Assembly (NCBI GenBank): GCA_023443125.1
Contig: JAEZVO010000013.1
Coordinates: 1 to 46,370, forward strand
Length of the DNA: 46,370 bases
Reading direction: 5' to 3'
From: Actinomycetes bacterium
Lineage (GTDB): Bacteria; Actinomycetota; Actinomycetes; Propionibacteriales; Propionibacteriaceae
In this document: one piece after another, positions 35,050 to 43,363 of the stretch
How the letters are laid out: each line of letters opens with the position of its first letter
Numbering within the stretch: the first letter of the stretch is position 1
Position numbers and translations under genes: made by a program
Notes under the pieces: generated by a model
The model's database searches: none
What the model saw: only the letters and a program-made list of their open reading frames with translations
Told to the model about the DNA's origin: nothing

Positions 35050-36156
35050 ATGGACGAACGACGAGCCAGGATGGGCTTGTGCGCACTGGGTGCTCTCGCA
35101 TCGCCGAAGCTCGCCGCGCTGGTGGAGGAGGAAGGCGCGCAGTGGGTGTGGCAGGCATTGCGAACTCAGCGCGAGGAGTCAGCGTGGGCGTCGCGTGCGC
35201 GCACCATCGACCTTGAGAGCATTCAAGCGGCTACTGAGCAGTGTGGAGCGCGCTTCATCATTCCAGGCGACGACGAGTGGCCGGCCAACTTCAGTAACCT
35301 CACAAGTGCCCAGGTGGGCGACCAAGGCGGACAGCCATTCGGCCTGTGGGTTCGAGGGGCTCCACTCGACGCGAGTCCTCCCGGCGTGGCGCTCGTAGGC
35401 TCGAGAGCAGCGTCGCAATACGGCCAAAACGTGGCACTCGAACTCGCCGCAGACCTGGCTGCAGCAGGCGTTGCCATTGTTTCCGGGCTCGCATTCGGCA
35501 TCGATGCCGCAGCTCACCGAGGAGCGCTGTCCGTGGGCGGCATGACGATCGGCGTGGTAGCCAGTGGCGTCGACCAGCCGTACCCGGCGTCGAACGCATC
35601 CTTGGCGGCGATGATCGCGCGCAAGGGTGCCGTCGTATCAGAGATGCCTCCTGGCAGCAGGCCAATGCGCCCCGCATTCCTGGCCAGGAACCGCATTATC
35701 GCCGCCATCACTGCGGGCACGGTGGTAGTGGAAGCCGCGCTTCGCTCGGGCGCGAAGAATACGGCGGCATGGGCCAATGAACTCGGGCGGGTGGTCATGG
35801 GCGTTCCAGGGCCGGTCACTTCGACACTCTCCCAAACGCCGCACCGGCTCATCCGCGACGGCGGGGCAGTGCTGGTCACCGATTCGCGCGACGTGCTGGA
35901 GCTCCTCAGCCCAGTGGGGAGCGTGCCGGATTCCCGGGCACGCGGTGAAGACGTAGCACTCGACCGCCTGCGCCCCGACCTACGAATGCTGCGTGAAGTG
36001 TTCGTCGTGGGCGAAGAGATGCTCCCCTCCACGCTGTCCAAACGCACCGGAATGCCGCTCGCGGCCTGTCTCGCGGGGTTGCACGAGCTGGCAGAAGGCG
36101 GCTGGATTGAGGAAGGAGAACAGGGTGGTTGGGCGCTCCCTCTCGCCCGACGGTGA
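35050..36156 (+). CDS. dprA: DNA-processing protein DprA
   Basis: This 368-residue protein loads RecA on incoming single-stranded DNA. Its Rossmann fold shows VALVGSRAASQYG, VSGLAFGIDAAAHRGAL, RFLARNR-type FLARNRIIAAIT and VVEAALRSGAKNTA. A C-terminal winged-helix-like segment follows (STLSKRTGMPLAACLAGLHEL). ATG 35050 lies 1 bp after the yifB stop. A long upstream in-frame extension is antisense-like filler within yifB. Confidence 0.93.
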   Translation: MDERRARMGLCALGALASPKLAALVEEEGAQWVWQALRTQREESAWASRARTIDLESIQAATEQCGARFIIPGDDEWPANFSNLTSAQVGDQGGQPFGLWVRGAPLDASPPGVALVGSRAASQYGQNVALELAADLAAAGVAIVSGLAFGIDAAAHRGALSVGGMTIGVVASGVDQPYPASNASLAAMIARKGAVVSEMPPGSRPMRPAFLARNRIIAAITAGTVVVEAALRSGAKNTAAWANELGRVVMGVPGPVTSTLSQTPHRLIRDGGAVLVTDSRDVLELLSPVGSVPDSRARGEDVALDRLRPDLRMLREVFVVGEEMLPSTLSKRTGMPLAACLAGLHELAEGGWIEEGEQGGWALPLARR

Positions 36157-36164
36157 CCGCGCGA

Positions 36165-36187
36165 GCTCAGGCCACGCCGGCCTGAGC
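36165..36187. terminator. bidirectional terminator between dprA and the ECF S gene
   Basis: Perfect 9-bp inverted repeat, 36165-36173 with 36179-36187, loop ACGCC, overlapping the S-component stop codon. Confidence 0.65.
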
Positions 36188-37042
36188 GCCACTGGGTTGG
36201 GCCGTAGCTTGAATGCGCGCCATGCCTGCGGCTCGCCGCAGTACCACCAACAGCGGCCGGCCCAGCACAGCCAAGGCAATACCCGTCGCGAGGGCTCGGC
36301 CGGTGTCGAAGCCGGCCGTCGAGGTGAGCAGCGTGAACCACAAGAACGAGCGAAGGTTGTCGACGAGTGGCGCACCTGGCACGTAGTCGAGAGCGCCTGT
36401 CGCGACACCGTCGATCGACGTGCCCGTGATGAACGGCCAGAACCAGAGGTTCATCATCATGCCGAACGCGTATGCGTTCACCACGCCGAGTCCAATGAGC
36501 ATGGCAATCTCGGCCTTGCCGTGCACACGACGAGGCAGCAGCCCGGCAGCCAGGCCGCAGATGCTCGCGCCCATCATCTGGAACGGCAGCCAGGGGCCAA
36601 CACCGGCGGTGAGCAAGGCCGACGCGAACATTGCGGTATTGCCGAGCAAGAACCCAAAGCCTGGGCCGAACGCCCGTCCGGCGAGGATGAGGATGAAGAA
36701 GATGCTCTCGACGCCGGCCGTACCGGCACCAAGCACGGGGCGCATCACGGCGGAGATGGCCGAGAGCACGCCGAGCATCGCCAACGCCCGGGTATCGAGC
36801 CCGCCTTCGTTGACCTGCGCGATCACCAGCGCGAGCATGAGGGGCAACAGCGCGGCCAAGATGAAGGGTGCGTCTTGCGAGTGTTGCGTGGCGACGTCGA
36901 CCGCAGGTACGACGAACGGCCAGGCCAGGGCGAGGAAGCCAAACACGCTGATGACGCCAATGAGCAGCCACGAGGTCCACCCGAGATGGACACCAACGAG
37001 CGGTGCAGGGATATCGAGGCGGTCGTCAACGCGCGGCTTCAT
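36167..37042 (-). CDS. ECF transporter substrate-binding (S) component
   Basis: This 291-residue membrane protein has six or more helices (LLIGVISVFGFLALAWPFVV, FILAALLPLMLALVIAQV, SIFFILILAGRAFGPGFGFLLG pattern). The block GAGTAGVESIFFILILAGRAFG...FGFLLGNTAMFASALLTAGVGPW resembles ECF S components. ATG 37042 overlaps the ATPase gene by 17 nt, with GAGGAG upstream. The operon starts behind a cobalamin riboswitch, so the substrate is probably a corrinoid, a corrinoid precursor or cobalt (inference). Confidence 0.82.
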   Translation of the reverse strand: MKPRVDDRLDIPAPLVGVHLGWTSWLLIGVISVFGFLALAWPFVVPAVDVATQHSQDAPFILAALLPLMLALVIAQVNEGGLDTRALAMLGVLSAISAVMRPVLGAGTAGVESIFFILILAGRAFGPGFGFLLGNTAMFASALLTAGVGPWLPFQMMGASICGLAAGLLPRRVHGKAEIAMLIGLGVVNAYAFGMMMNLWFWPFITGTSIDGVATGALDYVPGAPLVDNLRSFLWFTLLTSTAGFDTGRALATGIALAVLGRPLLVVLRRAAGMARIQATAQPSGAQAGVA

Positions 37043-38588
37043 GGAACTCCTCGACAGTCAGTAACGGCACCGGGCTCGCCACCTTGGACACCTGCGTGGC
37101 AAGGAGCTGGCTGGAGGCGAGCACGTCGCGGGCGGGGCCGTCGGAAACGACCTCGCCCTCCGCCATCACGACGACGCGTCCGCAGGTGCGGGCGGCCATC
37201 TCGACATCATGGGTAGCGATGAGGATAGACCTGCCTTCAGCCGCCATGCGTGCGATGGTGCTGCTGAGCACGGCCTTGGCTGCGTAGTCAAGACCGCGGG
37301 TGGGTTCGTCGAGAAGCACAACCTGGGGATCGCCGACAAGCTCCGCGGCGAGCACGACAGCAATCTTCTGCCCTTCGGAGAGATCGCGTGGATGCGCATC
37401 CAGGTCGATGCTGGGCACGAGCTCCAGCAGGAGTTCGGCGGTGGTGCCGTCGGGTACTCCGGCTGTCTGGTCGCTGGCCTCGCACTCAGCGCGCACACTC
37501 GCGAGGTAGAGCAGGTCCGACGCGGTCTGTGGCACCAACGCTACGCGCCCGATCGCATTCACATGCCCTGATGATTTCTCGCCCGCACCTTGCACGGCCC
37601 ACAGCAGGCTCGATTTCCCGCACCCGTTGCGACCCATGAGTGCCGTCACCTCGCCTTGGCGCAGGTGCAGGTCCACACCTCGTACCGCGACGACACCGGG
37701 ATATTGCACGACGATGTCATCGGCGCGCAGCACCACCTCGCCGCCGCGTTCGGGAGCAGGCAGCTGCGGGGGCTGTTCGGCCCACCGTTGCCTCTGTTCA
37801 CGTGCCATGCGCCTGGCCTCACGGATAGTGAGCGGAAGCGGATCCCACTTTTCAGCTACCCCCAACTCAATGAGCGGGGGCTGCACGGGAGCTCCGCGCA
37901 AAATCTCTCCGACGGGGCCGTGGCGGACGGTAGCGTCGGGCAGCACGAGCAGGGCACTGTCGGCGAATTCGATCACGCGCTCCATACGGTGCTCGGCCAG
38001 GAGCACCGTCGTGCCGAGGTCGCGAACGAGTCGGGAGATGAGCGCCAACACTTCCTCGGCGGCAATTGGGTCGAGTGCGGAGGTGGGCTCGTCGAGCACC
38101 AGCACCTTGGGCGCGCTGCACAAGACGCTGCCGATCGCCACTCGCTGCTGCTGGCCGCCCGACAGCGTGCGCAAGGGGCGGCGTCGCAACTCTGCGATGC
38201 CGAGAAGATCAAGCGTTTCCTCGACGCGACGGCGCATCTCCGCCTCGGGAAACCCCAGTTGCTCCATGGAATAAGCGAGTTCTTCCTCGACGATGTCGGT
38301 GACGAACCCCGCCATCGGGTTCTGCCCGACATACCCGACGGTCGTAGCCAGCTCGCGGGTCGGCGTCATCGTGGTGTCGACGTCGTCGATGAAAATCCGT
38401 CCGGTGCGTGTGCCGCCGGTAAAGCGCGGCACGAGGTTGTTCACTGCACCCAACAACGTCGACTTGCCTGCCCCGGTGGGCCCGACGACGAGACACAGTT
38501 CGCCTTCCTCTACTTCGAATGACACGCGGTCAAGCCGGAGCAGCGGGCTGTGTGCGTAGCGCATGGTGACATCGTCGAAACGGATCAT
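37026..38588 (-). CDS. ECF transporter double ATPase (EcfA1-EcfA2 fused)
   Basis: This 520-residue protein has two ABC domains. Domain 1: Walker A GPTGAGKST (36-44), Q-loop VGYVGQNPM, signature LSGGQQQR, Walker B VLVLDEPTSALD. Domain 2: Walker A GRNGCGKSS (about 319), signature replaced by LSEGQKIA, Walker B VVLLDEPTRGLD. It energises the T and S components. ATG 38588 overlaps the T gene stop as ATGA. The same frame stays open upstream to 39689 but that part is antisense-like within ecfT. Confidence 0.93.
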   Translation of the reverse strand: MIRFDDVTMRYAHSPLLRLDRVSFEVEEGELCLVVGPTGAGKSTLLGAVNNLVPRFTGGTRTGRIFIDDVDTTMTPTRELATTVGYVGQNPMAGFVTDIVEEELAYSMEQLGFPEAEMRRRVEETLDLLGIAELRRRPLRTLSGGQQQRVAIGSVLCSAPKVLVLDEPTSALDPIAAEEVLALISRLVRDLGTTVLLAEHRMERVIEFADSALLVLPDATVRHGPVGEILRGAPVQPPLIELGVAEKWDPLPLTIREARRMAREQRQRWAEQPPQLPAPERGGEVVLRADDIVVQYPGVVAVRGVDLHLRQGEVTALMGRNGCGKSSLLWAVQGAGEKSSGHVNAIGRVALVPQTASDLLYLASVRAECEASDQTAGVPDGTTAELLLELVPSIDLDAHPRDLSEGQKIAVVLAAELVGDPQVVLLDEPTRGLDYAAKAVLSSTIARMAAEGRSILIATHDVEMAARTCGRVVVMAEGEVVSDGPARDVLASSQLLATQVSKVASPVPLLTVEEFHEAAR

Positions 38589-39751
38589 GACAGACCTCCG
38601 GCATTCTCTCGCGACGTGGATAGCGTCGGTGGTGGTGTGAGTACGGCAGGCAGTGCGGCGATCAGCACAATCGCGACGAGCGACAGGGTGAGCTCCGGCC
38701 ACGCGGGCGGGGAGATGCTGGGGTTGAGCACCCGGCCCGTGCGCGATCGCGCCACCCACTGCGCACCAACCACCGCCGCGAGCCCGCATGCGAGCGTGCA
38801 CCACTCGGCCAGCGCCCAGGGGTCGCGACGGTATCGGGTGCGCTGCACGTGGCGCCCGGATATCCGCATTGCATACACGATCGCGCATATCCCGCCGAGC
38901 AAGAGCACCAGCTCGAGCAGGTTGATGCCCCACAACGTTGGCCCAAGGCCGGGCTGTGCCAGCAAGCAGTATGACCACACCGCGAGGAGCAGCACCCCAG
39001 CAAGCCCCAACGCCGTCGATGTTGCCCGCTCGCGCCCGGTTGCGTGCCCGCTGCGACCGTAGCCGCGCACTTCCATACTCGCCGCCAATGCGACGGATCG
39101 ATCGAGCGCATCTGAGAGCACGGGCACGATGATGGTCTCGATCCAGCCGAGTCGCTGCCGTCTGTTCTTCGGCTGTTGCCGTTTGCGCAGCTTGCGCACC
39201 TTCAACACGCGTGCCATCGCCTCGCCCAACTGGGGAAGAGCGCTGAACGCGACGACGAGGATCGTCCCCAGCTCGTACAGCGCAGACGGGAACGCTGCGA
39301 GTAGGCGTTTGGGGTTGACGAGGGAATTTGCAGCGCCCACGGCGATGATGATGGTGGCGAGGCGCATGCCGTCGGTGAGCCCGAACAGCAGCGACTCCAG
39401 TGATACCGGGCCAAGCAGACGAATGCCACCCACCCAATCCGGCAGAGGGATAGAGGGCAGCCGGAACAGCACGGTGGCGCCGTCGCCACCCCCCAGTAAC
39501 ACGCGGAAGGCGACGCGCACGACCACCACGAAGGCGCCCAGCAACAGGTAGTACCTGAACCCTTTGGCCCAAGGGTTGTCGCCCCGCCGCGACACCGTGA
39601 CAAGGCTCAACGCTGCGATGATCGCGCCGAGGAAGAGCACGTTGGTGCTCGACGCGGCCACCACTGCGAGCAGAATCGCCCAGCCCCACCAGGCAAACGG
39701 GTGGAGCGGACGGGCAAGGAAATAGCGCTGCAACATGGGTTCGACGAGCAC
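38585..39751 (-). CDS. ECF transporter transmembrane (T) component
   Basis: This 388-residue membrane protein (LHPFAWWGWAILLAVVA, GLTDGMRLATIIIAVGAANS, LDRSVALAASMEVRGYGRSG) belongs to the EcfT family; the ASMEVRGYG segment contains the conserved Arg-Gly coupling motif. It has an unusually long C-terminal part with extra helices (LLLAVWSYCLL, LTLSLVAIVLIAALP). GTG 39751 and ATG 39736 are both possible starts; neither has a convincing ribosome site. It is first large gene of the riboswitch-led operon. Confidence 0.88.
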   Translation of the reverse strand: MLVEPMLQRYFLARPLHPFAWWGWAILLAVVAASSTNVLFLGAIIAALSLVTVSRRGDNPWAKGFRYYLLLGAFVVVVRVAFRVLLGGGDGATVLFRLPSIPLPDWVGGIRLLGPVSLESLLFGLTDGMRLATIIIAVGAANSLVNPKRLLAAFPSALYELGTILVVAFSALPQLGEAMARVLKVRKLRKRQQPKNRRQRLGWIETIIVPVLSDALDRSVALAASMEVRGYGRSGHATGRERATSTALGLAGVLLLAVWSYCLLAQPGLGPTLWGINLLELVLLLGGICAIVYAMRISGRHVQRTRYRRDPWALAEWCTLACGLAAVVGAQWVARSRTGRVLNPSISPPAWPELTLSLVAIVLIAALPAVLTPPPTLSTSRENAGGLS

Positions 39752-39774
39752 GTCCTGGCCGGGTAGTCGAGAGT

Positions 39775-39791
39775 CTCCGCCAGCGGCGGAG
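39775..39791 (-). other. hairpin between the 39-codon ORF and ecfT
   Basis: Perfect 7-bp stem CTCCGCC/GGCGGAG with a 3-nt loop. There is no T-run. It could be an attenuator or spacer. Confidence 0.4.
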
Positions 39792-39830
39792 TTTCGGTGC
39801 CGAGCGTAGGGGCGACGTGGTCAGTAACGC

Positions 39831-39950
39831 TTAGGCGTGCTCAGCGCCCGCAAGCGTGCATGCGGATGTATACGGGGTCAACGGTGCGCTGGGGATGGTC
39901 GCAATCGCGACGACGGCCCCTGCGGCTCGCTTCATCTTGATGTTTGCCAT
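39831..39950 (-). CDS. 39-residue ORF directly behind the cobalamin riboswitch
   Basis: On the minus strand, ATG 39950 opens a frame of 39 codons ending at TAA 39831-39833. GGAAAGG lies about 7 nt upstream, exactly at the end of the aptamer, where riboswitch-controlled ribosome sites are normally found. The peptide begins MANIKMKRAAGAVVAIAT with a short basic-hydrophobic start like a signal or membrane anchor, then turns Pro/Thr/Ala-rich and ends AGAEHA. I recognise no family. It may be a leader peptide coupling the switch to ecfT, or a small accessory subunit. Confidence 0.4.
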   Translation of the reverse strand: MANIKMKRAAGAVVAIATIPSAPLTPYTSACTLAGAEHA

Positions 39951-39967
39951 GTGGCAGCCTTTCCAAT

Positions 39968-40085
39968 CTGGTCGGGCTCGAGGTCCGGCTTCGCCCACAG
40001 GCTTCACGGTTGCGCGACAGCGTCGGAATCACACCGACTTCTCGAGCTCGGCTTTACCCTACTCGCTTCGCCGAGCTGGGCCGGA
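39968..40085 (-). ncRNA. cobalamin (B12) riboswitch
   Basis: Read on the minus strand, GAGAAGTCGGTGTGATTCC followed by GACGCTGTCGCGCAACCGTGA (40041-40003) reproduces the conserved Cbl core (GGTGNNAATCCGGCGCGGTCCCGCNACNGTGA pattern), including the GTCGG/CCGAC stem. Upstream, AGCTCGGC pairs with GCCGAGCT. Downstream, GAGCCCGACCAG occupies the place of the usual AGTCAGGAGACC box. It sits just past the isoaspartate methyltransferase stop and leads to the 39-codon ORF and the ECF operon. Exact edges are approximate; the call is from remembered consensus. Confidence 0.8.
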
Positions 40086-40119
40086 ATAGGCGACGTTCTC
40101 GTCGAGGCGGCAGGTTCTC

Positions 40120-40698
40120 TCAGCGCAGGGGAACGAAGAGATATTCACCGACGCGGTTGATCTCAGGCTTTCCGGCCTCGTTCTTCATGACGCGCCACAT
40201 CTGGCCACCCACAGGCATCACCAATACGCCACCCGGCGCGAGCTGAGCGAACAGCTCCGGCGGCATGCGCCTGGCCGCTGCGGATACGAGAATCCTGTCG
40301 TAAGGGCCGCGGCCAGCATGACCGAGCTTGCCCTTGACCGCCTGCTTGATTTCCGCCCAGGGACGCTCGAAGGGGGAGAGGTTCGTCGCACCAAATTCGA
40401 CGAGTTCGGGCTCGATCTCAAGCCCGAGGACGGAACCCTCTGAGCCGGTCAGGTACGCGAGCAGTGCGGTGGTCCAACCTGAGCCTGCACCCACGTCGAG
40501 TACAGAATCTCCGGGTTGCACATCGAGCAGGTAGAGCATGTCGCGTACCGTGGTCGGCTGCGAGTTCGTCTGGTTTCTGCCGATCGGCAACGGGCGGTCT
40601 TCCTCGGCCCGATCGCGAACCTTCTCTGGCAGAAAATGTGCCCGAGGCGTCGCTTCGATGGCCTCGTTGATACGAGCCTCACGTGCATCTTCGGTCAT
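40120..40698 (-). CDS. pcm: protein-L-isoaspartate O-methyltransferase family protein
   Basis: This 192-residue SAM-dependent methyltransferase shows PIGRNQTNSQPTTVRDML (substrate/SAM gate), SVLDVGAGSGWTTALLA (SAM site, near 66) and YDRILVSAAARRMPPEL. It repairs isoaspartyl residues in damaged proteins, or methylates related substrates. GAAGGAG precedes ATG 40698. It is divergent from a lipoprotein gene and directly upstream of the cobalamin riboswitch, with a short CGACG/CGTCG hairpin after its stop. Confidence 0.87.
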   Translation of the reverse strand: MTEDAREARINEAIEATPRAHFLPEKVRDRAEEDRPLPIGRNQTNSQPTTVRDMLYLLDVQPGDSVLDVGAGSGWTTALLAYLTGSEGSVLGLEIEPELVEFGATNLSPFERPWAEIKQAVKGKLGHAGRGPYDRILVSAAARRMPPELFAQLAPGGVLVMPVGGQMWRVMKNEAGKPEINRVGEYLFVPLR

Positions 40699-40788
40699 GG
40701 TGCTCCTTCGTCGATGGCGTTGCGGAGGAATCCCTGCTGTCGTCTCCTTCCCTCAACCTAGCGCACAGTCGCTGAAACGCGGCTGCGG

Positions 40789-40794
40789 TACCCT
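40789..40794 (+). promoter_or_regulatory. -10 hexamer of a probable leaderless transcript (lipoprotein)
   Basis: TACCCT, then 6 nt, then GTG 40801. Confidence 0.45.
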
Positions 40795-40800
40795 GACCGC

Positions 40801-42000
40801 GTGGGAAAGGGTATTCGTTTCGCTGCGATGGTGTGCACCGTCGTGCTGAGTGCGTGCGGAACTCCAGCCCCGACGCAAGGCCCTTCGACGGGGAAACGCA
40901 CTGATACCGCGGTGCAGGGCAGCATCGCGCCAGTGGAGGCTGTACCCGGCCTGCAGGAGATCGGCCTCGAGAAAGCCACGGTGTCGGTGGAAACCCTTCC
41001 GGGCGCCTGGGCTGAAACGAAGCACGGCATCACTACCGTCACCAACGGAGAGGGAGCCGACGTCGTCGTCACCCAATACGGATGGGACGGAGCGCAGCGG
41101 TGGCAGCACACCGTCGGCAAACCGCGCAGCGACGGCGATCTGCGCCCTCGGGTCAGCGTCGATGAAGCGCTCGGGGTCGTCTCGGTGTGGTTTACCACCG
41201 ACATGGGCACGCAGACGGCGATCGTCTCGGGCGACATCCACTGGTTCGACCTTCAAGATGGGAAGGGCGACACCATCCGTCCAGAGCGCGCTGACGATCG
41301 TGCCAAGGTGGAGTCATGGAGTCACCTGGTGGGCTATACCTCCTACCCTGACTCGTTTGGCCCTTCAACGTCGTTCACATTCCTCGGCCCTGATCGCGAA
41401 CCCCAGACGGTGCAGTGGGGCGATCTCCTTGAAGGAGAGGAGCAGTCGTGGCTCACAGCCGTCGAGGGAGGTGTGCCGTCGTACTCCGTCACGTCCACCG
41501 ACGGGTCAGTGCGTATCCAGCACGGCGACACGGTGGTGCTCGAGGGAGGAGCGAGCAACATGCGCTGGCTCCTCCTGCCCGGCGGTATCTATGCTGCGAC
41601 AGGCATCCCTGGTAGCGAGTTCGTGGTGGTCGACGAGGAAGGCACTGTGCTGCTCGACTACGCCGGAGAGTGCCCGACGTCGGGGGATCTCGCCGGCCAT
41701 GACGGCGTGCTGTGGGCTGGCAACCTGATGTTCGACTCCAGTACGGGCCAATCGCACTGTCTCGACGGGCTCCAGGGCAGCTCGGCATCAATGCTGGGCC
41801 TCACCTCGTCGGGCATAGCGCTCGGGAAATCCAGCGACGGCATGTTGGTGTTCTCAGAGCCGTCGTACGCCACGGCGAGAGAGTCGGAGGTTCCTATCCA
41901 GTTGCAAAGCCGGGGTGGGTACCTGCTCGCTGTTGATGACCGAGACGACGAGCGTACGGTATTGTCCGCGTTCAATGCCGACGATCTCTCCCTGCCCTGA
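40801..42000 (+). CDS. lipoprotein of unknown function
   Basis: This 399-residue exported protein starts with a lipoprotein signal (basic start, hydrophobic core, lipobox VLSAC with Cys19). The mature part is acidic and Gly/Ser/Trp-rich, with recurrent short strands such as VVVTQYGWDGAQRWQH, AVDDRDDERTVLSAFNADD and LLLPGGIYAATG. This suggests a beta-propeller of the quinoprotein-like type, although I cannot assign blades. Start GTG 40801 is 6 nt after TACCCT. Confidence 0.8.
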   Translation: MGKGIRFAAMVCTVVLSACGTPAPTQGPSTGKRTDTAVQGSIAPVEAVPGLQEIGLEKATVSVETLPGAWAETKHGITTVTNGEGADVVVTQYGWDGAQRWQHTVGKPRSDGDLRPRVSVDEALGVVSVWFTTDMGTQTAIVSGDIHWFDLQDGKGDTIRPERADDRAKVESWSHLVGYTSYPDSFGPSTSFTFLGPDREPQTVQWGDLLEGEEQSWLTAVEGGVPSYSVTSTDGSVRIQHGDTVVLEGGASNMRWLLLPGGIYAATGIPGSEFVVVDEEGTVLLDYAGECPTSGDLAGHDGVLWAGNLMFDSSTGQSHCLDGLQGSSASMLGLTSSGIALGKSSDGMLVFSEPSYATARESEVPIQLQSRGGYLLAVDDRDDERTVLSAFNADDLSLP

Positions 42001-42037
42001 GCACGTGCGGCAATTCGTACGGCCACAGCGACAGGGC

Positions 42038-42043
42038 TAGACT
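42038..42043 (+). promoter_or_regulatory. -10 hexamer for the first MFS gene
   Basis: TAGACT lies about 78 nt before the favoured ATG 42121. An in-frame GTG at 42046 and ATG 42055 are also near it, so both leadered and near-leaderless starts are conceivable. Confidence 0.35.
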
Positions 42044-42120
42044 GTGTGCGTTTTATGGGAAGCGTGCCGCAAAGTGAGGTGGGATTTGCGGCGTCAATGC
42101 TATTCCCGGAGGGTCGAACA

Positions 42121-43335
42121 ATGGGCTCCAATGCCTCGCTCGTGCAGCACGGTGGTTGGCCGTTTCTGATCACGTCGGCGATTGGTCGGCTGCCGCCGGC
42201 GATGGTGCAGCTTGGGCTGCTGATGTACGTTGCGCAGGTGGGCTTGGGACTCGGGCTCGGCGGCCTCACGGTGGCGGCGGTCGGGCTGGGCACGGCCATC
42301 AGCGCGACGATCATGGGGCGCCTCGTGGACGCGTTTGGTCCGTTGCCCGTCGTGGTGTCGGCCACCGTGGTGCAAGTGAGCGGGCTTGTTGCTATCGCCG
42401 CTGTGACGCCAGCGCTGGTGACCGGCGATCTTCCTCCGACGATGCTCCTCACCCTCGCCGCTGTGTGTGGGCTCGCGAATCCGCAGCTGGGGCCGATCGT
42501 GCGCTCGCGGTGGTCGCACTTGGGGCGCCGGTACGGTAACTCGCAACTCGTTCGGCAAGCGCTCGGGTACGAGGGCGCCGTCGACGAGATGAGCTTCATC
42601 ATCGGCCCCGTAGCGGCGAGCACGTTGGTGGCCGGTCTTGGGCCTGACCTCGCTATTCGCGTCCTCATGGGCATCATCATCGTGGGACAGGGAGTGTTCT
42701 GCCTGTACCTGTGGTCGTCGCGGGCGGACTGGGATCGCGGATCGAGTCGTGCCCGCGCCACACCCGCCGAACGGCTGCCCATGGGCGCGCTGCTTCCGCC
42801 CATGATCGTGTTGCTTTCGGTCGGCATTACCTTCGGCGCGACGCAGACCGCGCTCGCGGCCGTCAACGACGCCCGCGGGACCGACCACCTCACCGGCATC
42901 GTCTACGGCGCGGTCGGCATTGGCAGCGCGTGCTCGTCGGTGTTTACACCGAGGCTGCCAGACCGCATCACGCTGCGGATGCGCCTCGCGTTCGGCGCAG
43001 TGGGGTTGTTGTTGGCCGGTGCCGGGTTTTCGCTCTTGCCCACGTTGTGGCCGGCGCTTGTCATTGCGATTCTCATGGGCGTCGGCATCGGCGTCATGCT
43101 CGTGACGGGGTTCGCCCGCGCTGAAGAAGTTGCGCCGCGTTCGCGCGTGGCGTCGTCGATGACCATGCTCTCCATGTGCCTGACACTCGGCGTTTCGATT
43201 GGGGCCGCAGTTGCCGGGCAGCTGAGCGACGTGCTGTGGCACGGATATATCCCGGTGCTGTGTGCGGGCGTGCTGGCGCTCGTCGCCGCGAGCTTCGTCG
43301 GGCACGGTCGGCCTCGCAAGGCCTGGAACGCGTGA
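42121..43335 (+). CDS. MFS transporter
   Basis: This 404-residue, 12-helix major facilitator shows GRLVDAFGP after helix 2 (a variant of the MFS A motif) and paired hydrophobic helices to the end (LALVAASFVGHGRPRKAW). It is probably an efflux carrier; the substrate is unknown. ATG 42121 is favoured because GGAGGG ends 7 nt upstream. Starts at 42046, 42055 and 42097 are in frame but lack such a site. Confidence 0.85.
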   Translation: MGSNASLVQHGGWPFLITSAIGRLPPAMVQLGLLMYVAQVGLGLGLGGLTVAAVGLGTAISATIMGRLVDAFGPLPVVVSATVVQVSGLVAIAAVTPALVTGDLPPTMLLTLAAVCGLANPQLGPIVRSRWSHLGRRYGNSQLVRQALGYEGAVDEMSFIIGPVAASTLVAGLGPDLAIRVLMGIIIVGQGVFCLYLWSSRADWDRGSSRARATPAERLPMGALLPPMIVLLSVGITFGATQTALAAVNDARGTDHLTGIVYGAVGIGSACSSVFTPRLPDRITLRMRLAFGAVGLLLAGAGFSLLPTLWPALVIAILMGVGIGVMLVTGFARAEEVAPRSRVASSMTMLSMCLTLGVSIGAAVAGQLSDVLWHGYIPVLCAGVLALVAASFVGHGRPRKAWNA

Positions 43336-43363
43336 GGGTGAGGGGACGCGTCGGGAATTGGGC

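Noticed and set aside
38589..39689. A long N-terminal extension giving an 887-residue ABC protein
   Set aside because: The added part lies out of frame over ecfT and is Arg-rich filler. ATG 38588 overlaps the ecfT stop as ATGA and starts a canonical ATPase.
39752..40119. A TPP riboswitch ahead of the ECF operon
   Set aside because: The CTGAGA that occurs here belongs to the end of the pcm gene, and the remaining thiamine-box blocks are missing; the cobalamin core fits instead.
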